Made by a program: the position numbers and the translations under genes. The notes beneath the pieces were generated by a model, which worked only from the letters and a program-made list of their open reading frames with translations, had not been told where the DNA came from and did not search any database. A stretch of 64,000 nucleotides of DNA from Siphonodentalium dalli. Its lineage: Eukaryota > Mollusca > Scaphopoda > Gadilida > Siphonodentaliidae. This document shows positions 28,301 through 40,300 of the stretch, piece after piece (positions within the stretch are counted from its first letter, which is position 1; each line of letters starts with the position of its first letter). The stretch is from contig CP136069.1 of the NCBI GenBank assembly GCA_032622095.1, positions 166,092,394-166,156,393 on the forward strand, in the 5' to 3' direction.

Positions 28301-31300
28301 CTGCTGACCAGAACAATACGTTGGCTGCAATATTCGTCGGGAAGTCAAAAACTGGTGATTTCCAGAGAGTTGTCTCAGCAGCCAAAGTTGATGAGGCAGT
28401 AGAAGCATATGGGAGATATTTCAAATAATTTGCTGTGGAACAAATTGCATCTGTGCTGCACAATTTGACAAAGCCAGCAATTCATAAAACCTTTCTTAAT
28501 TACCCCCAACAGTCAATAGCTAGCCTGTTTGTTAGTTTTGTAAGTTTTCCAGTATGAGGTATATGGCTTGTGGAAAATAAAAAATAAAAATTAAACCCTC
28601 CCTCCCTCATCGTTTTGAAAAAAAAATTGTCCGTGAAACAAAACTCTTCTTTTTTTTTTGGACTAATGGCCAGTTAGTATCATTTTATCATTTAATATGT
28701 CTATGGGACTGAGAAAAACTATCAGTGGTGACAAGAAAACATGTATTTTCTGTATTTTTCTTACCTTAACATGTAGTGGCCAGTTTTATCATTCAATATG
28801 TGACTTAGAAAAAATAGATCCTGTGCTAGTGCATTTTCTTATATGCGAGTCTCCCATAGAGAACCTCGCATATATAAGAGAATGCACTGGCTTACAAGGT
28901 CAAGGTAAATATTTCAGGAAGCTCCAGTCATGAAAGGGTTAAACACTGACATACTTGAATCGCTTGCAGGTTCGTGAGCAGCATCGTCTGTGAAATCTTA
29001 TCTTTCCTCATATTATCTATATCATGTGTAATCCTAGTTTCCGAAGACTTAATTATTGCCATTTCTCCTTTCAGACTACTGCACTGCACCTCTGCCCTGG
29101 CTAACTTTTCGTTGGCTTGAAGAAGTTCCTCTCTCAACATCACAACTGTCTGCTCATGCCTAGCTATGGAAGAGGTGTGTTTTTCTCCTTTGTCTCTAAG
29201 TGATTTTATCTCGCTCCTGTACGTGTCAGCATTGCCTTGTAAGACCTTGAATCTTTCATTTGCATAGTCGAGCTGAATGGAGAAAACATATGGGTTAAAT
29301 TGATAATTGATGTGAAACACTATGCTGGGGTATAATTGGATAAAATGGAGACTAATCTGGCAAAAATTGGTAACACATCATTCTTATATATGGATTACAT
29401 GGAGTGACACTCGTTAAAACCATTGGCATTTCCGAATTAAGGATAAAATATTTACGATTGATGTGGTTGGAATGTTCTGCAATATTTATTGATTGCAACA
29501 TACTTCCAGTTGGAATATTAGCTCTGCTAATCAATTATATAAGATCACAATATGGCTTGAAGGGTCAGTTTTCTACGTTTTCAATTTTTTGAAGTTTTGG
29601 ACCCAGAACCAGTCTATTCAACAAGAGACGTACATAAACAGACAAATTCGAGAAAAAATTCTGTCATTTGATAAGAATTTTTACTTCCATGAAGTAGAAA
29701 ATTGTCCAGCTGTTGCCGAATTTCATGCATTAGACTGGTCTTTGCCCCAATCAAACCCAGCCCGATTCATAGTAACCAGCCGCCCGATTTATAGTAACCA
29801 GCCGCCAGATTTATAGTAACCAGCCGCCCGATTTATAGTAACCAGCCGCCCGATTCATAGTAACCAGCTGCCCGATTTGTAGTAACCAGCTGCCCGATTC
29901 ATAGTAACCAGCCGCCCGATTTATAGTAACCAGCTGCCCGATTTATAGTAACCAGCCGCCCGATTCATAGTAACCAGCCGCCCGATTCATAGTAACCAGC
30001 CGCCCGATTCATAGTAACCAGCCGCCCGATTCATAGTAACCAGCCGCCCGATTTGTAGTAACCAGCCGCCCGATTTATAGTAACCAGCCGCCCGATCCAT
30101 AGTAACCAGCCGCCCGATTCATAGTAACCAGCCGCCCGATTCATAGTAACCAGCCACCCGATTCATAGTAACCAGCCACCCGATTCATAGTAACCAGCCA
30201 CCCGATTCATAGTAACCAGCCGCCCGATTCATAGTAACCAGCCGCCCGATTCATAGTAACCAGCCACCCGATTCATAGTAACCAGCTGCCCGATTTGTAG
30301 TAACCAGCTGCCCGATTCATAGTAACCAGCCACCCGATTCATAGTAACCAGCCACCCGATTCATAGTAACCAGCCACCCGATTCGTAGTAACCAGCCGCC
30401 CGATTCATAGTAACCAGCTGCCCGATTTGTAGTAACCAGCTGCCCGATTCATAGTAACCAGCTGCCCGATTCATAGTAACCAGCTGCCCGATTCATAGTA
30501 ACCAGCTGCCCGATTTGTAGTAACCTGACCCTTTCTGCCACAATATATATGTAATAACTAGAGGTGGGCTGTCTAAATGGGACTAAGGATACCCCCACCC
30601 CCCCCCCCCCCCCCCCCCATGGCCATCGAGAAAAACTGCAAACAAAATTGCCTGGAAAATGTTGGAATACAAACTCGAAACAAATCATGCATGTTGCCAA
30701 AATTTTCAACATCGAAAGAGGGGGGATAACTAAAAAAAAAGTCTGACGGACCTTATAATCGCAGGTGCACAGGTTCTTATGGTACTAAATATATGTGCCA
30801 AGTTTAAAAACAATTGACTGAAAAAAGGAGGAATAAAAGCTCATACAATATTGTGTCCACAGACGGATGGACACCCCAACAGACGGATGGACGGACAAGC
30901 TGATTCCCACAACTGAGGGGAGTATAAAAATAAAACTTCAAAGTATATTTCTCTAATATAGCCTGTTCTCATTTTGAAAACAAATTTGGAATATGTTACA
31001 AAACAATAAAATGAAGACACAATCCTCTTGAAATTATGAGCTGCACCCATATGCTCGGGGTTAAATTGAGAAGAAACAGAACGAAACAGGAAGTTGCACC
31101 TCGGATGCCGACATGCCCCCATGGCGCCAATTGAAACACATTTAAAAAGATATGTGAGGGGACGGACAAAATTCAACATTTTCAGATGAACAAAGAGGGA
31201 TAAGGCCATGCAAGGTCAATTTCCCATTTCTCGGGCTAAAACATTTTGAAAAGCATGCGCGCGCAAATTTTATTTTTATTTTTTATTTCCAGGAGACATC

Positions 31301-34300
31301 AGATCAGAACGCCATAATCGGTACTTTATAATCAATCTATTCATATTAAGTGAACATAATGTTTTTTTGCAGGCCCTTCTATCATTCGCAAGCAGTTTAA
31401 CTTGTGACATATGCATGTCTTTGAGTAGTCAGAGAATACATGATCTTGTAATCAAGATATTAACACAAAATGTGATGGTTAACATGACTCAATAGAATGT
31501 GATAGTCTTTCCGTGCAACTTGGATCAAAGCTGCCTTGGACTTGTTGCATTTATTAGTCCTTATATGCATATTTACATGTATTCAATCCCAAAATTTAGA
31601 AGTTTAAAAGAGATGAATAAACTAAAATAAATAGCTACGATTCCAGAACGGCTTTGGTCTTGCATAGACGCTGCATTAAACGGTATGCGGCTTATACGGA
31701 CCCTGGCTCTTACGGACCCTGGCTCTTATGGACCCTGGCTTTTACGGACCACCGGCTGATACGGACCCTGGCTTATACGGACCACGGCTCATACGGACCT
31801 CAATTAAAATATGCAATTTTCAAACTTATATTTATGAATTTAATATATAATTATGATTGTCTTGTCACACATATATCTGTATTAATTGAGAATTTCGGTG
31901 ATTTTTTTGGTGATTTTCAAACTTATATTTATGAATTTAACCGATTTTTTCGGTGATTTTCAAACTTATATATATGGATTTAATATATAATTATGATTGT
32001 CTTTTCACACATCTATCTGTATTAATTGAGAATTTCGGTGATGTTCTGGCTTGAAAAAAGCATTTATTGAATCGTGTTAATTAATCTCTTCACTGTTGTA
32101 TAAACACGCGTGTGTGATCCCTTTATATTGTTTTATAAACAGACACGCGATGATGAATGGTCAGTGAATGGTGATCAGGATGAATCCACTGAGTTTGATT
32201 TGTTATGAAAACATGTTAGTAAAAACACAACTGGTATATATTCAACTGATTTATTGTTGACTGGCATAATTCCACAACGTCTAACTGTGCTTCATGTGGA
32301 GATACCATTCGGCTTCGTCATGCATAGACTACTCGTCGATGAGTGTAACTGCCAGCAAACTACTGAAAGAAGACGCCAAGCTGTACGCCACAGCTTAAAT
32401 AATGTTCGTCTGATGTAACGTTGTTCCATTTTTGTTATCATCATATTTGTGTTATCTCAGTAAGTATGTTGTCAGTATTTGAATTAATTTAAATAAACAT
32501 AAACAATAAAATTGTATATTTTAATTGAGGTCCGTATGAGCCAGGGTCCGTATAAGCCGAGGGTCCGTATAAGCCAGGGTCCGTATGAGCCGGAGGTCTG
32601 TATGAGCCAGGGTCCGTATGAGCCAGGGTCTGTAAGAGCCAGGGTCCGTATCAGCCGGCATTCCATTAAACTGGGATGTGGTGGGTGGAACATGGGTGGG
32701 GTGGGGATCCTAGCAATCATAGCTATGTTGATTTGGGGTGACGACAGGGTTTATGGGATGTTCTCATAAGTTATGGTGAAAGGCATACAGATTATAGTCA
32801 AAGACAAAGCTTGTATAATGTTATACTGAATAATCCAGTTGTAAGATGAAGTAGGTACAAAGTCACATGGGAAAATGTCATATCATACACATTATACTGT
32901 TCACTCCATTTCCCTCAAATAAGACTAAGTTTTTTAACATGACAAACATCATTTAATTGTCTTAAAAGTTAGATATTAATGTTAGATGTATAGACAAAAG
33001 TTCAAAATAATTTTTTCAAAGTTTCGATTCCCTAACTTTATCGTCATACTATTTTTCTGCAAGCCTGCAAATAGTGTGTCTGTCATTTGCAGAATGAGGT
33101 CCCATGAGGATGAATTTAGTGATGCTAGCCCACTGTACGGGATAGCATCACTAAATTCACCCTCTGGGGACCTCATTCTGCCAATAACAGACAGATTATT
33201 TGCATGCAGGCTTAACCCTTTACCCAACAAACCGGCCAAATAAAGCTTCAACAGCCTAAAATATCTTCGGTCTGTCTCAATAGAACCATACAAATATGGA
33301 TATCATTGGAACCGGCTCCTTGACCACATTGTGATAGTTACAGTTATACCCTGTGCCAATGCATTCTCTTATATATGCAAGTCGACCATAGGTCGCCTCG
33401 CATATATAAGAGAATGCATTGGCCTAAAAAAAATCTTTTTTTAACACTTTTTACCATTTTTTCTTACATTTTTAACAATTTTATAATTTTTAATGTGTTA
33501 AGCCAATGCATTCTCTTATATATGCGAGGCGACCTATGGTCGACTCGCATATATAAGAGAATGCATTGGCACAGGGCCCTTCTGTTGGGTTAAACTAATT
33601 TGAGAAATGACTAACTTACCTGAGAAGCAATCTTAGCAGTCTGCACCCTCATATCGGATACTTGTTTCCTCGACTGATCTAACTCTTCACTCTGCAGTCT
33701 ATAATAAATAATGCTGTTTATAAAGAGATAGAACAGGAAACACTGAAATTTAGAAAATGTTATAAGATTAGGAACAAATTTAATACCACATCCTTGAATA
33801 CCCTACCTAATGCCCCCCCCCCCCCCCAACTCAATCTAAGGTCTCAATCACCTAACTTAATAATAAACAAGTGCACCGCTGGGCGGAGGTAACGCCCCCG
33901 ACTGTACAATCAGAGAGGATTTTTCTTATTTTTGTGCAAATGCTTATTAAATGGCACTTTGTAAAGTTATGTTATTCATGAGTAAACAATCCAAAATCAA
34001 GTTATCATCTGGAAACCAAAAAAAGTAGCAGAAAACCTGAATTTTCTAAGTCCAAAAAGGGGCGTAACTCTGGAAAAAATGGGCGGACGAAACCACGGCT
34101 ATGGGGAAATCTTGTCCCCCTGGCTGGTCTATTAGCATACCAAAGATCAACTGAATTGAGTTAGCGAAACCAAAGTTATGAGTTGAAACGTTCGTACGGA
34201 CAATTTTCTAAGTCCAAAAAGGGGCGTAACTCTGGAAAAAATGGGCGGACGAAACCGCAGTTATGGGGAAATATTGTCCCCCCGGCTGGTCTATTAGCAT

Positions 34301-37300
34301 ACCAAAGATCAACTGAATTGAGTTAGCGAAACCAAAGTTATGAGTTGAAATGTTCGTACGGACGGAAGGACGGACGGAAGGACGGAAGGACGGAAGGACG
34401 GACGGAAGGACGGACGGACGGAGGGCTCCACTATATACCCCCAAATCTCCATCGGAGATCGGGGGCATAATAATATTGATGGATGAAATTATATATCGCA
34501 TTTAACTGGTGCAAATTCGGTCAAAAATTGCCGATGCCATCAGCTGAGAGGAACATCAGCAATGCTCTCCTCCATAAAATAATTCAAATAATTGTTAAAA
34601 AAAATTCAGCAGAAGATTGACAAACTAAGAGCCATATCAGAGGCAAAGAAATTGGGATAAACCTGATTTTCACACTAAATTGAGAGTGTGGCAAGCAACT
34701 TGTATATAAAAAATTATTAAAATTGCTTCATATTTGTTGGGAGTTATAAAACCAGACAGATTAAAGTCAAGAAAAATTTACAAACTAAGGCCCATAGCTC
34801 AGAAAAAAATTAGAACAAACATGAGTTTGCTCACCTATTTGAGATACTATGTCAAGCAATTTGTATACCTAAATTATCGAAAATGATTCATTTATCAAGC
34901 AGGACCTAGTCAATCGAGTATATCACCCCTCCATTCTCTTTGAGAGTGGGGGAATAATTAATACCGGGCATAGTGAGTTGATTGATTACCATCCACATTT
35001 AGGAGGAAGCAATCCGAGTAGCTAAAGAGCACATCAGGATTAGCATACTGACAATATCCCTATTAGGTTCACGGTTAAAGGTTGAGTACCCCGCGGCAAC
35101 TGCAGTAAAAGGTAACTTGCCGAGAGCTACCAATGAAATGTTTGAAGTTCAATGGCAGACAGTAGGATTTAAACACACGATGTCTTCACACCATGGCATT
35201 ACGAGTCATGCACGCTAACCACTGGGCCCCAAGTCTGAATATAGTGTGTCTGACATTTGAAGAATGAGGTTTCCAGAGGGTGAATTTAGTGATGCCACCC
35301 TCCATGGTGGGCTATCATCACCAAATTCACCCTCTGGGGACCTCATTCTGATCAGGCCTCATCTTCTGGTAAGTATCTATAGCCTCAAATTAACATTGTT
35401 TTTAGTTACCATCCCTTCTTTTGAGAATCTATATCCCCTAATTTGCAGAAGATAAAATGAATAATCAAGGTGACTAATGGGTGAACATCACCAACTTCAA
35501 CTGGGGAACTTCAATCTGATCCTAGTTCTCCCATAGCAGTTGGGCCTAAGCAGATTGAGGTCCCTAGAGGATGAATTTGGTGATGCCAGCCCACCTTGCC
35601 AGATATCGTCACTAAATTCACCCTCTGTGTACCTCTCTGCAAATGTCAGACACACTAAATTCAGGCTTGAAGCTAACCACTTAACTTACTTATAATTCTC
35701 CCCTTTCTCTTTCTTGTACATTGTATATTCATCTTGTAATTGCTTAAGAGCAGCCTGATAATCATCTGTGATCTTTGTGGGCATTAGAGAGCTCTTTGAA
35801 CCTGCCTTTCCAGGCGACAGAAAAGATACATCAAGTTTGGTCTGGCTTGGAATCTGGAAATCAGACAATCAAGTACTAACATATTGGAAATATGATATTA
35901 AGACTGACATACTGGGAATGTTCGGGTATATAATTAGGTTATGTCTGCTCTCTTAATAAATCTTAAAACACAGAGGTCAGCAGAAAAGAGCATAGCCAAG
36001 CAGGGCATTATGGGCCTCTGGGCTTGTTTCTTTTTTATGAATCAATGAGGGAGGGAGGACTTTATTTTTATTATTTATTTTGTGCACATCGTAAGCATGG
36101 ATTATGATAGCTTCCCTTGTCTAGTAATAGTCAGAAAATGTAGAGGTAACTTTGTTATGCATATACTAGTACATTCATTTAACCCTTTGAGTGCCAGGGG
36201 CCGATCTCATCGGCCCTAATTTACAATCTGTAAAAACGGCCCTAAATTTTTAACAAATTATTAAAATTGTCAAAAATTGTCCAAAAAATTATGAAAAATT
36301 GTTAGGCCAATGCATTCTCTTATATATGCGAGGCGACCTATGGTCGACTCGCATATATAAGAGAATGCATTGGCACAGGGTATATGGGTTGATACAAAAA
36401 TCGGACCTGGCACTCAAAGGGTTAATATGATATAAAAATTAAATTGTGCTACTTGTATATGACATAGGGAATATCTATAATTTTCTAATGTCCATGACTA
36501 TTCACAATTGTTATTGTTGTCAATAAATCGACACCTCTCCATTATAACATGTGATCCTAAACTTCCTCCTGTGCCTTTCAATTATTCAGGCGTTACAATT
36601 AGTACACCAGACTATGATGATCAGCTAATAGATTTTCTTCAATGTAGTCATCTACTTAATGTCACTAAATGTATACATGATATTTAATCTTCACACATTA
36701 CACAGAGATATGTTAAGAGTTCATTTATTTTGCAATTAATGCTCAATACGTATGGACATGTTGGTAAAAACAAACCAAAATATTTTTATTTTATTTTATT
36801 TTTTTGCCATAATATCAAAAATCGAAATACAACATCCAATGCGGGCCATTTAATTCAATGTGGGGGTGTCTGAGACAGAGTCAAATAATACTTTTTATTT
36901 GGCCTAATTGGTGTGGTTTAGAACATTCATAAAGTAATTCATTAGCACAGCTCTCACTTCAACATTTCTCTGATGCTTGAGAACATTTGTTTCAAACAAC
37001 CATTTTCTGCTTAGGTGAACAAAAACTTTTTTTCTTTCAATCATCGGTAAATAAAAATAAATCAAGTATATTGTTGAAACAATTAGTTGACTAACCAATT
37101 CGACAGCTCCCAATGTCGACTCTGTATTTTGCCATCGACATACTTCCCACAATAAGAGTTAAAAGACTAAAATGTAGTTACATGGCACATTGAATAAACA
37201 CTTGCCACTGATGTGACAGTGTTAAAAACAAAACAGTCAGTATTATCAAAATGTAGCACATAAGTCGTGCACCAATCGTGAGATAACTGGGTCACCAGGT

Positions 37301-40300
37301 GTTCCAAGGTCCATGACGGTGAAATTTACATTCGAAATCACGATATTTTACAAATTGTTTTATATCTGTTGTGTTAATCTCTTGCTGTCAACAACTGTGA
37401 ACATAAGTTGTGAGTTCATTCGTCAATTGAATCAATGATGAAGCATTTTATCATGTCATTTGATGAATAAACATACGTTTTACCACTTAATTATTATCCT
37501 TTGAATAGCGCTAGTAATGGGCAAAAATTGCGACTAGGAGAGGAGGGAAATTACGATATGGGTATAGCTATATAATTCTCGGCCACAGGTATTGACTGGT
37601 CGACTTTGACTTGACTTTTGGGGTTAGACTAGTCGATTCTAGAGTCATTTCAACACTAATTATGTATTGTTCAAAAAGAAACGGATGCATATTTCTTATG
37701 CTCACCAGAGGTACACCCGATTGTTGCAGCAAAACTCGATACATGTCTCGCTGGCGAACGACTGACTCCACCTAAAATTAAAAACATGAGTAGTCATGAC
37801 TAATTACAAAAGAAGAAAATATAAACTGATGTCTTCCTACAATAAAACCTTTGTCTTTAATATAGTTGTTGAAAAATGTTATTATTCATTGTCTGTATGA
37901 CGACGATAGTGCAATTCTATACATTGACTGTCATAAGAAAGGTAATGTAGTAAATAAACGACCGAAAGCTGGATATAGTAATAACAAACATCACAGATGC
38001 AGATATGGAACATTATATCAATGAGTTGAAATACTATGGCACATGCAGGACAACAAAACTATAAAATTGGCACTGCGACCTCGATGGAAATTCTTTTTCA
38101 TTATTCCTCCATGGAAATTTCAATATTCTTGATGCATGTTATGGTTGTGATCACTTCTGTTAATATCAACCAGTATGAATTTCCAATATAGGCCATCCAA
38201 AATTAATTATATGTTTCTCAAGGAAAACCTGGCTGATTTTTGAGAGCACCATTGATCTTTTTTATTGTCGCCCATAGGGAGCCTCGCATATATAAGAGTA
38301 TGCATTGTCCTAAAAATATCTACCTTAACCTTGTAAGCCAGTGCATTCTCTTTTATATGCGAGGGTCCCTATGGGAGACTCGCATATATAAGAGAATGTA
38401 CTGGCACATGGTCTTTAATGCTGCACCAGCGCAGCTCCCGTCATGAATGGGTTAAGGCTGTAAATGCAATAACGTGGATGAGAGAGTGAACAAATGATTT
38501 CTCACCATTTCAGTCTGTTTTCTTCTGGTTGATTTGAGAAGTTCTAATTCCTGTAGTAAACTGTCCAACTGTTCTCTTAGTTCTTTTGTTCTACAAAAAT
38601 CCAGTCATACGAATCATAAGATGTATCAAAATTAATCAAAATGTAATTGAAATACTCTCTTCGATTACAATTACAATATTTGGCTACTAGAATTCTTGAT
38701 TACTAATACAATAAAAATACTTCAAATTTGTAATCAACTAATCATTACAAATACAATACGAATACAGAATACGATTACTCCATCCCTGCACACGATTAAT
38801 TCTAAGGATAAAATCTTTCTCAGAAGAAAGAGATCTTTTCTATGTAAATCTGAAATATGGGAATCCAATGGCTCAAATAATTCTAAAATAATACATTTTA
38901 AAAGCACTCATGGTTTCAAAATATTGCTAGTTCAGTGGGTAAAAAATAGAGGTCTTCAAAAATCTTTATTTCAAAAGTTATCTTAAAGGGGTACTGTACA
39001 CAAAGATAGGCGATTTTTTTATTTACTCCCATTGAAATAACTTTCAAGTTAGATTGTGTTCGTGTTATATGAGTTTCGTATAAACCTAATTTAGCGAAGA
39101 AAATATTGATATTGGAAACAAAAATATTACGATTTCAAACTACGCGCCATGTTTTTGACCTTCACCGGAGAAGACGCGGTCGCAGGAAGAACCGGAAGTT
39201 CATTGCTCACAGCTTCGATTGATGCATTCAATCTCTTCCATCGAACAATCTCACTCCCTATAAAATACTTGACGCTTTATGACACTTTGTTTCTTTCTCC
39301 TTTGTTTCCGAATCGGTTATAACGGGCCTTCTTTTGCAGGTAACATGTTTTGTTTGCAACTCAATAATGTTCGCGAACGGCCGTCGATAAAAGACACGCA
39401 ACATATGCGATTTCAAGAACGGTAACTCGTAATGGCATAATTCTCCATTTTATGACTCCAGCCATAAATGAATTTATATTAAATAATTCAATTTAACTTT
39501 TACGATAGCCTGTTAACCGGAACGTTTTCAGTAGACATCGTCGACTCAAATTAGTTATTTTATAATATAATATTCATATTAGATCGCTATTGTCACCGGG
39601 AATTTATTGAAATTGGGGTACAGTACCCCTTTAAGGATACATAACCGAATTAACGCTCCTAAATTACTATTTCTTTGTCTTCAGGATAAAAAAATATTTG
39701 ATTCGAGTCGAGTAACCCACCCATCAAAGCAAAGAGTTATTATATATTGATTTTTGAAATCTGTTAATTTTAACCACCTTGAATATTTGGTGGCCTAGCA
39801 TATATTCGACTAGTCCAAGTCTTCTTGTACTAAAACCAGCTAAGATATTGGGATGGCGATGCTGGCGTTTAGTCCAAGACCGCCCTATATGCTCGCTTAT
39901 GACACGACTTAAGCGTTAGTGACCCGCTCAAATAAAACCACAATTATATGAAATAAAATATCACAATTGCGACAATAAACGGATATTTTCCGCAGAAGAC
40001 ATGCTATTTTATCTGAAACCCACATCAGTTGTGAATTTAAAACGGTAATTTAATGCGAAAAGAGACATTTACCTCAATGTTTACAATTTTTTAAAAGTAT
40101 GCGAACTCGGTTGACCTCCCGAACTGTGTTCGCCATTTTCCGTTGAAAATATTCCGTAGATTTTGGACAACAACGCAAATTACGATGAATTCTCCATTGT
40201 AATCGTAATTATGTGTGTCAATAAATAAAATAATAAATAGATTAATTAAACATTGGAGATATAAATGTAATACACTAAATAAATGAACCTTAAGTTTGAA

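Noticed and set aside
29758-30526. CRISPR-like array
   Set aside because: Units are contiguous 22-bp repeats without spacers, in an animal intron; it is a minisatellite.
35155-35229. Possible functional tRNA gene
   Set aside because: Box-like motifs are present but no full cloverleaf or acceptor pairing could be drawn; SINE head is more likely.
37069-37658. Possible further hAT element (tgttgaaacaattagttgac ... gtcatttcaacacta)
   Set aside because: Ends look hAT-like, but no matching 8-bp flanks were found and the arms are diverged.
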